The position numbers and the translations under genes are program-made. A DNA stretch of 64,000 nt from Pelagomonas calceolata (taxonomy: Eukaryota; Sar; Pelagophyceae; Pelagomonadales; Pelagomonadaceae): the NCBI GenBank assembly GCA_918797485.1, contig CAKKNE010000002.1:4182501-4246500 (forward strand). The letters run 5' to 3'. Positions 17,083 through 26,084 of the stretch are shown here, piece by piece. The notes below the pieces were generated by a model. It saw only the letters and a program-made list of their open reading frames with translations. It was not told the origin of the DNA and did no database searches. Position 1 is the stretch's first letter, and the number at the start of each line of letters is the position of its first letter.

Positions 17083-18072
17083 ATGCGCAGCGACGACGCG
17101 CGTAGCGCTGGCGACGCGACGAACGCCCCGCCGCGCTGCGCGTCGCCGCGATCCGCCAGCCACGCCGCGCTGCTGGAGGACGAAACCCCCGCCGTGTGCG
17201 GCGCCGGCGACGCGAGCCCGGCCAGCCACGCGCTGCTGGAAAACGACGCCGCCGCAGACGGCTGCTGCTGCTGCCGGAACGAGCGCTGCACGAACCACGC
17301 CAAGGTGCTCACCGTAGCATTGGTGCTCTTCCTGAGCATCACCTGCGCGCAGTTCGGCCTCGCGTTACTCGCGAGGAGCAACACGCTGCTCGTGGACTGC
17401 GCGTCGATGTTGGTCGACAGCGCGACGTACGCGGGGAACCTCTGGGCCGTCTGCCGCGAGACCAACGATCCCGAGGACGCCGCGCGGGGCGCCCTGGTGA
17501 CGTCGGGCCTCTCTATTTTGGTGCTCGCGGCGATCACGGCCTGGGGCCTGTCCGGCGCGGTCCAGGACTTGAGAAGGAGGCACCCGCCCGACCGGGTGAA
17601 CGCCGAGATCGTGCTCATATTGGGGATCTTCGGCCTCGTGTTTGATGCCGCGACGCTGTTGGCGTTTCGCGCCTGGGGCCATACTGAGGAAGACGATGAA
17701 ACGGGCATCGAATTAGTGGGCACGGGCGAAGAACACGACTTTGAGGACATTGAAAGGACGGCCGACGAGATGAACATGTGTTCCGCCTTCTCGCACGTGG
17801 CCGCCGACACGATTCGGTCGGTGACGTCGGTGTCGCTGGGCCTCTTGATCATGCTGCGGCCCGATCTGAACGGAGCGAAGTGGGACGCCTACGCTACTTT
17901 AATTGTTACGGCGACGGTGCTGCTCGGGTCGGTCCACCTGGCCGTGGACTGGTGCCGCGTCGCGCGCGGGCTGGCTCGGGCGCGGCGGCGGGCGGAGATC
18001 CTGTCGAAGTTGACGCCGCGGCGAGTCTTCGAGGAATCGAAGGACAGCGAAGAATGTGGTAGTCTTGTGTAA
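17083..18072 (+). CDS. Cation diffusion facilitator (CDF) metal transporter
   Basis: 329 residues, about six membrane helices. The first transport-site half is in SNTLLVDCASMLVDSATYAG (D-x3-D pattern of helix II). The second is AFSHVAADTIRSVTSVSLG (H-V-A-A-D, the H-x3-D of helix V). These four residues bind Zn2+ or Mn2+ in the family, which exports metal to organelles or out of the cell in exchange for protons. The head is Cys/Ala-rich (DGCCCCRNERC) and may bind metal. An acidic loop (~200-225) separates helices IV and V. Convergent with the next gene at 12 bp. Confidence 0.88.
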   Translation: MRSDDARSAGDATNAPPRCASPRSASHAALLEDETPAVCGAGDASPASHALLENDAAADGCCCCRNERCTNHAKVLTVALVLFLSITCAQFGLALLARSNTLLVDCASMLVDSATYAGNLWAVCRETNDPEDAARGALVTSGLSILVLAAITAWGLSGAVQDLRRRHPPDRVNAEIVLILGIFGLVFDAATLLAFRAWGHTEEDDETGIELVGTGEEHDFEDIERTADEMNMCSAFSHVAADTIRSVTSVSLGLLIMLRPDLNGAKWDAYATLIVTATVLLGSVHLAVDWCRVARGLARARRRAEILSKLTPRRVFEESKDSEECGSLV

Positions 18073-18084
18073 ACAACATGTGTC

Positions 18085-19371
18085 TTAGTAGTTGAATTCG
18101 CCGCCTACTTCGATGACAAACAGCTTCATCCCCGACGCGTTCAGCCGGTCCACGAGCGCGCGCCCCATCGCCGCCGCCGGCGTGGACACGCCGCCGGCCG
18201 CGCACTTCTCGCGGTCGAGCGCCAGCGTCAATGCAGCTTCCGTCGACATTCTTGCGGTCGCCTTGTAGCCGCCGTCGCCCGCGTCGCCGCTCTCGACGCG
18301 AGCGACGGCGATGCCCGCCGGACCCGCGGCGTAGACCTCCGAGGCGAACTTGCCCGCGTCGCGCGCCTCCCGCGAGGGCCCCTGGCCCGGCGTCGGCAGC
18401 ACGTACTTCTTCAGCAGGTAGCGCGTCGGCGGGAAGAGCACGAGCACCGCGCCGACGCCGAGAAGAACGTACTCGCCCAAGGCCCCGACCGCGTACACAT
18501 TGCCAGAGTTCTCCTCGTAGGGGATAACGTCGCGGCCGAGCAGCTCCATGGACCTTCGAACCACGGGCGCGTTGGCCGCCGCCATCACAAAGGGCCCCAT
18601 CCACAGCTTCCTCAACTCGTCGTACTCCACAATTTTCGCGGTATCTCTCGTCTCCGGCCCGCAGACGTCGTTCAAGGGGTAACTGCCCTTCGCCAGCGTC
18701 TCCGCCACGAGACCTTTCGCTTCCTCCGTCATCAGCTCGTCGGCATAGCCCAACAACGCCAACCCGGTGTAGATCGTGCCACCGCTGATACCGCCGCCTT
18801 CGAAGCCGCGCGTCAATAAGCGCGCGCGCTCGGGCTGCGCGTTGTACCTCTCCTGGTACGCGTCCGACGCCAGCAGGTAGCCCAGGTCCGACGGGATCGA
18901 GTCGTAGCCGCACGAGTGCACGATCAATGCACCCGTCTCCTTCGCCTTGGCGTCGTGCCTGCTTAGAGACGCTCTATGTAAAGCTACTTCGCCCGTCACG
19001 TCCACATAGTGCGTCCCATGCCGCGCGCAGGCTTCGACGACGGGTAGGGCCTTGGTGATGTACGGCGAGCCGGCGTAGTTGAGGAGCACCTTCGTCTGCG
19101 CCACCATGGCATCGACCGACGCCGCGTCGGTGGCGTCGGCGACGATGATCGGCACCGCGGCCTCAAGAGCTTCGAGTCTCGCGCGGCTGCGGCCGGCGAT
19201 CGCCCACTTGAGCCCGCTCGTCGCGTAACGGTCCGTGAGGTACTCGACCGCGAGGCGGCCGGTGAATCCGCTCGCGCCGTAGACGACGACGTCGTACGCT
19301 GGTGGTGCCGTAGACGACTGCACGCTGGTGGATGCCATCAGTAGGGTGGTGGCGCGCCGGATGAGACGCAT
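18085..19371 (-). CDS. Saccharopine-dehydrogenase-like oxidoreductase (SCCPDH/enoyl reductase type)
   Basis: 428 residues. The Rossmann fold starts at VVVYGASGFTGRLAVEYL (G-x-S-G-F-T-G) and continues with KWAIAGRSRARLEAL. The conserved HYVDVTGEVALHR and SCGYDSIPSDLGYLL blocks are those of the SCCPDH and trans-acting enoyl reductase family. One hydrophobic segment near 300 (LGEYVLLGVGAVLVLFPPTR) matches the lipid-droplet or membrane insertion helix of SCCPDH. An NAD(P)-dependent lipid reductase is likely, substrate unknown. Confidence 0.9.
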   Translation of the reverse strand: MRLIRRATTLLMASTSVQSSTAPPAYDVVVYGASGFTGRLAVEYLTDRYATSGLKWAIAGRSRARLEALEAAVPIIVADATDAASVDAMVAQTKVLLNYAGSPYITKALPVVEACARHGTHYVDVTGEVALHRASLSRHDAKAKETGALIVHSCGYDSIPSDLGYLLASDAYQERYNAQPERARLLTRGFEGGGISGGTIYTGLALLGYADELMTEEAKGLVAETLAKGSYPLNDVCGPETRDTAKIVEYDELRKLWMGPFVMAAANAPVVRRSMELLGRDVIPYEENSGNVYAVGALGEYVLLGVGAVLVLFPPTRYLLKKYVLPTPGQGPSREARDAGKFASEVYAAGPAGIAVARVESGDAGDGGYKATARMSTEAALTLALDREKCAAGGVSTPAAAMGRALVDRLNASGMKLFVIEVGGEFNY

Positions 19372-19782
19372 GTTTGCTATGCGTGTGCTGCGTGTCGTGT
19401 GTTGCTGTGCAGCGCGTCAGCTCTGGGTGTTGCAAGGTTTTGCACCCGCCAACGCGAAAGCAATGCCGACGAACGTCGCAGGCGTCCTCAGGTGACGCGA
19501 ACGAGCCCACGCAGGGCTGATTGAGCGGTGGCGTGCTAGTTGCGCCTAGCCAGAGCAGGCTGAGGCTGCAGCTGGCAAGCCTGAGCGAGGCAGCAGTCTT
19601 GGCGCACTCGTCGCACCAACCAACGCGCTGCACACGCGAAAACTGCTGCGTGTGTCGCCGACGACGCTCTGCAGGCTCGTGCCGGCTCCCGCGCGCCGCC
19701 GGCGCGGAGCTGAACACAGTCTTGGACGCAGTGCTGCTGCAGCAAGGCAGGGCTCCCGCGGACGGCACCAAGGCTAGAAAAA
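19372..19782. promoter_or_regulatory. 411-bp divergent intergenic region
   Basis: Between the SCCPDH-like and LOTUS-TrhO genes. A short inverted pair GCTAG/CTAGC at 19535-19550 (GCTAGTTGCGCCTAGC) may be a remnant of the palindromic family. Nothing else recognised. Confidence 0.45.
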
Positions 19783-21027
19783 ATGAGCGGCCTCGTCGCC
19801 GCGCGACCGCGCCCGCCCCAGCGAAACCAGAAGAAGGCACCAGTCGCACAACGCGCGAGCGACGAAGACATCGCCGCCGTCCTCGCCAACGTAGCAAAAC
19901 TCTGCGGCCCGGCGACGACGCTGCCGCAGCGTTATAGAGAAGCCTACGGCGTGGCGCTGGACGCGCGCGCCCTGGGCTTCGGCAAGCTCGGGGCCCTCTT
20001 GAGTCTCGGCGAGCGCCGCGGCCTCTTCGCCGTCGAGCGCACGGAGCGACGAGAGGACGGCACGTCCGGCTCGTGGTGCCTCCGGCCCGTCGGCGCGGAA
20101 ATTACTGAAAACGCATCCGACGGCGGCTCCGTCGGTTTATTAGGATTCTACCACTACGCGCGGCCGCCCTGGACCGAGCCTGCGCGCGACGCGACCGCGG
20201 CGTGGCTCCGCGCGCTCTGTGCGCAGCATGGTCTGGGCGGCCGCGTGCGCGTGGCCACGGAGGGCGTGAACGCGACCGTATCTGGTTCTACCAGTGAATT
20301 GGACGCGTTCCAGGCGACGCTCTCCACCACTGAAGGGTGGCATAGCGTCCTCTTCAAGCGCGAGCCCTGCACGTCTCACCAATTGTGGCCCGCGCTGTCG
20401 TGCTGGACCGCCGACGAGTTGTGTGGTTTTGGCGCGGACGAATCGACGCGGGAAAGATTGGACGCCGTCGGGCCCGGTATTTTGTTGGAGCCGCGCGCGT
20501 TCCGGGCGCGCATGATGGAGAAGGACGCCGTTTTAGTAGATGTGCGCAACGCCTACGAAACGACCATCGGCGCCTTCCCCGGCGCGCTCGACCCCAAGAC
20601 GCGGACCTTCGCGGATTTTCAACAATGGTTGGAGAAAGACGAGACGCAAATCGCTTTAAAAGATAAGGACGTCCTCATGTACTGCACGGGCGGCGTTCGG
20701 TGTGAAAGAGCATCGGCGGCGTTACGGGCGGCCATGCCCGAGCAAAAAGAACGGGTCTTCCATCTGCAGGGCGGCATCGTTTCGTACATGGACGAGGGAC
20801 TGGAGGGCTTCGCGGGCGCGAACTACGTGTTTGATCGGCGGAACCGCCACGGCGCGGCGCCGCGCGGGTCGGATCAAGTTCTTGGGAAGTGCCTGGCGTG
20901 CCGCAAGCCGTGGGACGTGTACCGCGGGTCGGCGACGTGTGCGAAATGCAAGGTGCGCGTGCTGCTCTGCGACGCTTGTTTGTCTTCCCGTGATCATGAA
21001 GCGCTCGTCTGCGATTTATGCTCTTGA
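19783..21027 (+). CDS. TrhO/TSTD2-type rhodanese with N-terminal LOTUS-like domain
   Basis: 414 residues. Residues ~27-85 (DEDIAAVLANVAKLCGPATT ... LGALLSLGERRGLFAVER) look like an OST-HTH/LOTUS domain, which binds RNA or helicases. Residues ~117-215 are the UPF0176 acylphosphatase-like domain (VRVATEGVNATVSGSTSELD). Residues ~240-345 are a rhodanese domain with catalytic C301 in VLMYCTGGVRCERAS and C307 nearby. The C-terminus is a Cys-rich zinc region (CLACRKPW ... CAKCKVRVLLCDAC). Bacterial TrhO uses this Cys for oxygen-dependent hydroxylation of tRNA U34. A tRNA-modifying role is inferred. Confidence 0.88.
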   Translation: MSGLVAARPRPPQRNQKKAPVAQRASDEDIAAVLANVAKLCGPATTLPQRYREAYGVALDARALGFGKLGALLSLGERRGLFAVERTERREDGTSGSWCLRPVGAEITENASDGGSVGLLGFYHYARPPWTEPARDATAAWLRALCAQHGLGGRVRVATEGVNATVSGSTSELDAFQATLSTTEGWHSVLFKREPCTSHQLWPALSCWTADELCGFGADESTRERLDAVGPGILLEPRAFRARMMEKDAVLVDVRNAYETTIGAFPGALDPKTRTFADFQQWLEKDETQIALKDKDVLMYCTGGVRCERASAALRAAMPEQKERVFHLQGGIVSYMDEGLEGFAGANYVFDRRNRHGAAPRGSDQVLGKCLACRKPWDVYRGSATCAKCKVRVLLCDACLSSRDHEALVCDLCS

Positions 21028-21307
21028 CGGTATGCCTCAGCGTCTCTCACCGATCGTCGGCGTTCGTTTTCTAGAGTCGCGGCCCGGTGCCACCCCCATG
21101 CCCGAGGCACGCGCTACTCGGCGCCCAGAGGAACGACGAGCGGTCCGACTTGTGTGTGGATGCCCCCCCGCGCCGGCCGGGCCGAGACTGACGACATACG
21201 CGCTCCGCGCAGGTCCTCGATCTTTCTTTTGTTTGTGGGTAACTGTCTGTTTTTCTCCAGTAGCTGCTCGCACGGGTTTAGGATTGCGTACACGCCGCAA
21301 AACCCGT

Positions 21308-21331
21308 GCTAGTGTCTTACAAGACGCTAGC
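21308..21331. repeat. CTAG palindromic element, copy 5
   Basis: GCTAGTGTCTTACA then AGACGCTAGC, one base from consensus; 149 bp before the GT61 ATG. Confidence 0.85.
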
Positions 21332-21376
21332 TAGCCGCGTTTTTGCAAGCTGCCATTGCGCCGTCGGATTGTGAAC

Positions 21377-21448
21377 ACAGACACGCCTCTGCTGTCAGTA
21401 TAGCTCACGCTACAGACACGATCCTCTGCTGCCAGTTATAGCTCACGA
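21377..21448 (+). repeat. Imperfect 35-bp tandem repeat, two units
   Basis: Units begin ACAGACACG and end ATAGCTCACG, starting at 21377 and 21412, with small differences between them. They end about 30 bp before the GT61 start codon. Confidence 0.7.
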
Positions 21449-21479
21449 CGCCCGCGATTTGCTAAAGCACCCATCAAAA

Positions 21480-23291
21480 ATGCGCCGCGGACGCACACAA
21501 CCAAGCAGCCGCGCGCGGAGCGGAGGGACAAGCGACGACGACGCGAAAGCAGCCGCTTCCAAAACGGGCATGCTCGCGCCGCTCCTCTTCCTTGCAATTG
21601 GTGTTGTCTTCGTGGTGTCGACGCTCTACCAGCCGCAGCATACGCACGTCATGCCCGTGGCGAACACCGTCGAGCTGCGCTCTCTGATAAGGGAGCAGAA
21701 CGCGACGATCCGCGCGCTCGCGCGGCGCGTGGCGCACGCGTCGGAGCAGCGCGAGACGCACGCGCAGCGCATCGACGCGCACGCGGACCGCGTCGAGGCG
21801 GCGCTCGCCGCGAAGTTGGTTGCGGAGACGGAGCTCGCGGTTGCCAGGGCCGACGCCGCCGCGGCGCGCAAAGAACTTGTGGAGATGCGGCAGCGGCTGC
21901 GTGATAACCATGCGCCGTTATCAACGGCACCGGTCGCACGACAGACACTGACAACAAAAGCGGAGACGAAGTGCGACGATCTCTTCGGCGAGGGTTTAGT
22001 AAGGAGCTACCGCGACTCCAAAAAGGTCTGGTGCGGCGGCGGTTCCACAACGATCGAGTGCTACGAGCACGTCTACGCGCACAACGGGCGGATAGGGCAT
22101 TTCTGCCGCGCGTCCAATCTATTGGTGGACTTTTCCAAGGTGGGCGGACGGCACTCGACCACCACGAAACCGCAGCGGGGCCCGAACATGTACCACTCCT
22201 TTGCGCCAGGTGCATTGCAGGCCCAGTGCGCGCGAACGAAGCACTGGTCTCTACAGAAGGCCATGCCCCACGCGAAACTGATGCTCCCTAAGCTCGAGGA
22301 GGTCCAGAGCTTTTCAAACGATGTAGAACGCGTGCAGACGCCTACTTATCTACTAGCTAGAGACGAGGACTCGGAAAATATGTTTCATTCCACTGCGGAC
22401 CACTTGAATGCGTTTTTAGTATCAGAGGTGCTCCAGTCTGATAGAGACAAGTGGCAGACCGTGCTGTTTGATCGGATGCCGGACGGGCCCTTCCACAGTC
22501 TGATCGAGAAGACGTTTTCTCCGAAAAACAAGCTGAAACGAGCCGCGGACTACCAAGGCAGAAAAGTATTATTTGAGGAGTTGATTATTCATCTCGAGTC
22601 CCCTGCCGGTATTGTGTTCCCGAAGGTCGCCGGTCCGAAGGGTATTATGACCTGTACACAATCATCATTGTGGTTGGGGTTCCGCGCGGCTGTGTTGCGA
22701 GGCTTCGGGTTGTTGGACGTGCCTCCACCAACAGTGCCGCACGCTGTGCTGTCTGTTAGAAGACGAACCGGTGGAAAAAATACCGGTAGGGTTTTTGCGG
22801 ATGAGGCCGCGCTCACAAAAATACTGAAGGAAGGAAATGCGATGACGTCCGAGGTCGTCGATCTGGGTTCGTTGCCCTTCGACCGGCAGATCGCTCTGAT
22901 GCGGCGGACGAACATATTGATTGGGGCCCACGGTGCCGGTTTGATGCACGTTTTGTTTCTCGCCGAAGAAGCTGTTTTGTTGGAGATCCACCCGTCCTAC
23001 AGGTTAGATAGGCACTTTAGGTTGGCCGCGCGCATGGCGGGGAAGATCTATCTGCCGCTGCGATCGACTCAACCGGTGACCTGCAAGGGCACCTCGGACG
23101 CGGTGCCCGTCGACGCGGGCGAGTTCCGGCGAGCGCTCGACGCGGCCGTGCGGCTGGCGCGGTCGTTTGATGATGGCGTCGCCGAGTGCGGCTTGTCCTG
23201 CGACGCGCGCGTGCTGGCCTTGGATAGCGGGAACGCGAAGTTCCTGCCGCCGGGCGCGCGGCCGCTCGCGACGCGGTTCCCGTGCGGGTAG
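21480..23291 (+). CDS. GT61-family glycosyltransferase (type II membrane protein)
   Basis: 603 residues from the ATG at 21480; the frame upstream offers only TTG. A basic cytosolic head is followed by one membrane helix at ~35-55 (LAPLLFLAIGVVFVVSTLYQ). A coiled-coil stem (~70-150) and a lumenal catalytic domain follow. The late block VPHAVLSVRRRTGGKNTGR, IALMRRTNILIGAHGAGLMH and AVLLEIHPSY is the GT61 (DUF563) signature, as in plant xylan arabinosyl/xylosyltransferases and animal EOGT. Expected to decorate glycans in the Golgi. Convergent with the MYND gene at 20 bp. Confidence 0.9.
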   Translation: MRRGRTQPSSRARSGGTSDDDAKAAASKTGMLAPLLFLAIGVVFVVSTLYQPQHTHVMPVANTVELRSLIREQNATIRALARRVAHASEQRETHAQRIDAHADRVEAALAAKLVAETELAVARADAAAARKELVEMRQRLRDNHAPLSTAPVARQTLTTKAETKCDDLFGEGLVRSYRDSKKVWCGGGSTTIECYEHVYAHNGRIGHFCRASNLLVDFSKVGGRHSTTTKPQRGPNMYHSFAPGALQAQCARTKHWSLQKAMPHAKLMLPKLEEVQSFSNDVERVQTPTYLLARDEDSENMFHSTADHLNAFLVSEVLQSDRDKWQTVLFDRMPDGPFHSLIEKTFSPKNKLKRAADYQGRKVLFEELIIHLESPAGIVFPKVAGPKGIMTCTQSSLWLGFRAAVLRGFGLLDVPPPTVPHAVLSVRRRTGGKNTGRVFADEAALTKILKEGNAMTSEVVDLGSLPFDRQIALMRRTNILIGAHGAGLMHVLFLAEEAVLLEIHPSYRLDRHFRLAARMAGKIYLPLRSTQPVTCKGTSDAVPVDAGEFRRALDAAVRLARSFDDGVAECGLSCDARVLALDSGNAKFLPPGARPLATRFPCG

Positions 23292-23311
23292 TTTTTTGTT
23301 ATTTAATAAGT

Positions 23312-24370
23312 CTACTTAGGACAGGTGTGCGTGCACTCCGGGCAGTACGCGACGTCGCACCGCTCGCAGTACCGGGACTCGCGGCACTCCTCGCAGAACG
23401 GAAGCTCACACTCTTCGCAGTAATATACGTCGCGGCACTCTTCGCAGAAGGGACACCCGCAATCGTCGCAGAACCGCACGGGGCGACACTCTTCACAAAA
23501 CGGCTCCCCACAATCCTCGCAGAAGCTCGTGAACCGACAATCGTCACAAAATTGTTCGTCGCAGATCGAGCAGAACCAGGTCGGGCGGCAGTCTTCGCAG
23601 TAAGGAGTCTTACAGAGCGAGCAAAAGCCAACCATCTTACAATTGTCACAAAAACCTTTAAAGCACTCGCCGCAATGCATAACGAGCCGACAGTCCTCGC
23701 AGTACGGATTATGGCAACTACTACAGTAACGCACGCCCCAGCAATCCTCGCAGGAGGCCCTCTCGCACATGCTGCAGGGGTTGAGGTGGTCCCCATTTTC
23801 ACAAACTAGACAGAACACGGAGGCGCAGTCGTCGCAGCGCTTGAGGATATGCCCGGGACAGGCGGGAGTCTCGCACCGCTTTTCGGCCATGAGAGCACAC
23901 ATCTCACTGTGCCTCCCGCCCCAGTCGCGCACCTGGCAGGACTCCGAGCAGTAGCGCCGCCTCATGCACCCGCCGCACACGGGAAAGCGCTCCTCGGAGA
24001 GGGGGCCTCTTCGAACGCAGACTTGGCAGACGCGCCGCAATATCCTCCGCTGTCGACGAGTCATCTCCGGTGGCGCCGCTCTCGTCACGCGCGTCTCGGC
24101 GACACGTGTCGCAAGCGCGTCGATGCGGGCGGCCGCGGCCATCGCGGCCGAGGCCGCGGCGGCCGCGGCTGCGTCGTCGCAAATCGCGCAGTCGCGGCCG
24201 CGGCCATGCTCGCAGAGCGTGACGGTCCTCCCGCTATCCGCGCACTCGCGACATCGGCGCACGGCTCTCGCGGACCACTGTTTTTTGCCAAATGCAACGC
24301 GAGGTTTGTAGTTGCCACAGGCGCTACAACTCTTCGTCGGATCGTGTTCTGCCTTACTCTCGGATGCCAT
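23312..24370 (-). CDS. MYND zinc-finger protein with ten 17-residue Cys repeats
   Basis: 352 residues from the ATG at 24370; the upstream frame starts only at TTG. Residues 14-43 (SCSACGNYKPRVAF ... RCREC) form a zinc-ribbon-like motif. An Ala-rich helix follows. A MYND finger lies at ~115-158 (CQVCVRRG ... CGGCMRRRYCSESCQ). From ~179 to the end come ten consecutive units of pattern C-x2-C-x3-F/Y-C-x2-C-R-x3-F/Y, nine of them exactly 17 residues long (e.g. CEDCGEPFCEECRPVRF). Each could bind zinc with its neighbour, giving a rigid rod. A protein-interaction role is likely. I know no named family with this array. Confidence 0.85.
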   Translation of the reverse strand: MASESKAEHDPTKSCSACGNYKPRVAFGKKQWSARAVRRCRECADSGRTVTLCEHGRGRDCAICDDAAAAAAASAAMAAAARIDALATRVAETRVTRAAPPEMTRRQRRILRRVCQVCVRRGPLSEERFPVCGGCMRRRYCSESCQVRDWGGRHSEMCALMAEKRCETPACPGHILKRCDDCASVFCLVCENGDHLNPCSMCERASCEDCWGVRYCSSCHNPYCEDCRLVMHCGECFKGFCDNCKMVGFCSLCKTPYCEDCRPTWFCSICDEQFCDDCRFTSFCEDCGEPFCEECRPVRFCDDCGCPFCEECRDVYYCEECELPFCEECRESRYCERCDVAYCPECTHTCPK

Positions 24371-24546
24371 GATTGCGAGCTTGTCAATAAAAGGTAGCCT
24401 TGTGGGATTGGCGCCTAGACCGGCTGCACGACTGCAGACGCGCTTACAGTCGCTGCGTCTTATGGTGAGAGACTGCTTGACAGCGTAGCGTCTCTTGAAC
24501 AGACGTATCCACGACGATACCGCCCACAAACGAGACCCAGGCGCTT

Positions 24547-24569
24547 CCTAGTGTCTTACTACCGCTAGC
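24547..24569. repeat. CTAG palindromic element, copy 6
   Basis: CCTAGTGTCTTAC then TACCGCTAGC, in the 340-bp divergent gap 24371-24710, 142 bp before the mTERF-SET ATG. Nothing else recognised in the gap. Confidence 0.8.
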
Positions 24570-24710
24570 TTTATGTTTTGGCCCATTTTTGAGACCGCGA
24601 GGCAGGGAGGGGGTGTCGCGGGTCGGGCGAATTAGTAATGTTATCTGCTTGATTCGCAGCGGAGTTGTGCGAGCCGTGCGAGCCGGTGACCCAGCAGACC
24701 ACACCGCACA

Positions 24711-26024
24711 ATGCTGCGGGTCGTGCGCTGCTTGCGCTCCGCTGCTCGAAGCGCTCGCGCGCGGCCGCTGGGCGCGTCGTACGGCGTCGCGGCGGTCAAT
24801 CTGGGCTGCGCAAAGAGATTCCGCGCCAGCGCCGCGGACGCCGCACGAAACGCGGCGGACGTGCGCGACCTGCTGCGGACGCGGCTCTCGTTGACCGATG
24901 CGGAGGTGGACCGGATGGTGCGGCATCGGCCCCTGGGCGCCCTCGCGACCGTGGCGCCGAAGCTCGTCTGGCCGCAGCGACGCCTCGGTCTGGACGAGGC
25001 GCAGCTGAAGAAGGTCGTGTTGTTGAATCCATCGCTGCTAAGCAAAAGCATCGAGGACAACCTGGCGCCAACGCTCGACTGGTTGCAGGCGCGTCTCGAC
25101 CTGGATGACGAGCAGCTGAGGAAGATGATTGTGGCGCTTCCGGCACTGCTGGGCTATAGCGTCGAGGACAACGTGGAGCCGAAGCTTCAGTGGTTACAGC
25201 GGCGCCTCGATCTGGACGAGGCGCAGTTGAGAAAGATAGTGCGTTTGGATCCGTCTCTGCTTAACAAAAGCGTCGAGGAAAACTTGGAGCCGAAGCTCTA
25301 CTTCTTCGAGCGGGAGCTACTACACGGCTCGCGCGCAGAGCTGCGCGATTGGGTGGTGAAAAAATCACCCTGTCTTTCCTACAGCCTGACCAACCGCTAC
25401 CGCCCGCGCCTCGAGGCGTGCCGCGCCGCCGGCGTCGACGCGAAACGCGTCCTCTCGTACGCCACGAACTCGGATGAAATCTTCTGCAAGCACACGGGCA
25501 TAGATCCCGAGGACCTCACGGCGATCCGCGAGAGCCAAACGCTCATCCTCAACGACTTCTCGGCCGCGCGCGTCGTGCCGTGCGAGACGGGCGGCAAAGA
25601 GCTCGTCGCGTCCGGCGCTTTCCCGGCGGGCGCCGTATTGTTTCGCTTCGCCGGCGAGCTGAGCCCGGTCAACATCGGCGACCGGTCGCTGCAGGTCGGC
25701 CGCGCGGCGCACCTGCTGTCGGTGCCGCCGGAGGAGCCCTGGGTTTATTTGAACCACTCGTTCGAGCCAACGGTCTCACTGATTGTGGACCCGATCACGC
25801 CCGTCGCCACGGCGCGGACCACGGAGGACTTGGTCGACGGCGCGGCGCTCACGATCGACTACACGCTCCACGAGTGGGAGATGAGTGGTGACGGCTTCGT
25901 CTGCAGCGAGTCCGGCCGACGCGTCCGCGGCTTCAAGCATCTCACGGCGAGCGAGCGGGAGGCGGCGCTGCCCCGCGCGGCGCCGCACATCCGGGAGATG
26001 CACCTCGCCGCGGCGGAAGACTAA
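24711..26024 (+). CDS. mTERF-like repeats fused to a SET-like domain
   Basis: 437 residues. The head MLRVVRCLRSAARSARARPL is Arg-rich and acid-free, as for mitochondrial or plastid import. Residues ~50-265 are mTERF-type helical repeats of about 36 residues (LDEAQLKKVVLLNPSLLSKS, LDDEQLRKMIVALPALLGYS, LDEAQLRKIVRLDPSLLNKS). mTERFs bind organelle nucleic acids. Residues ~280-410 carry SET-type marks: SGAFPAGAVLFRFAGE, the cofactor-site YLNHSFEPTVS and GAALTIDYTLHEWEM, then a post-SET-like FVCSESGRRVRGFKHL. An organelle gene-expression factor with possible methyltransferase activity is inferred. Confidence 0.82.
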   Translation: MLRVVRCLRSAARSARARPLGASYGVAAVNLGCAKRFRASAADAARNAADVRDLLRTRLSLTDAEVDRMVRHRPLGALATVAPKLVWPQRRLGLDEAQLKKVVLLNPSLLSKSIEDNLAPTLDWLQARLDLDDEQLRKMIVALPALLGYSVEDNVEPKLQWLQRRLDLDEAQLRKIVRLDPSLLNKSVEENLEPKLYFFERELLHGSRAELRDWVVKKSPCLSYSLTNRYRPRLEACRAAGVDAKRVLSYATNSDEIFCKHTGIDPEDLTAIRESQTLILNDFSAARVVPCETGGKELVASGAFPAGAVLFRFAGELSPVNIGDRSLQVGRAAHLLSVPPEEPWVYLNHSFEPTVSLIVDPITPVATARTTEDLVDGAALTIDYTLHEWEMSGDGFVCSESGRRVRGFKHLTASEREAALPRAAPHIREMHLAAAED

Positions 26025-26084
26025 ATGTTTTGGTGTTTGTCACCGGCTACCCCACGCCATCGATGCGGAACTAGACAGGAACTA

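Larger units (their letters stand above)
21028..21479. promoter_or_regulatory. 452-bp gap with palindromic element and short tandem repeat
   Basis: Downstream of the TrhO-like gene and upstream of the GT61 gene, both on +. It contains the CTAG element at 21308-21331 and a two-copy 35-bp repeat at 21377-21448. Confidence 0.6.

Noticed and set aside
16866-17852. 328-residue open frame antisense to the CDF transporter
   Set aside because: Ser/Ala-rich mirror of a GC-rich coding region; the + frame has the metal-site motifs.
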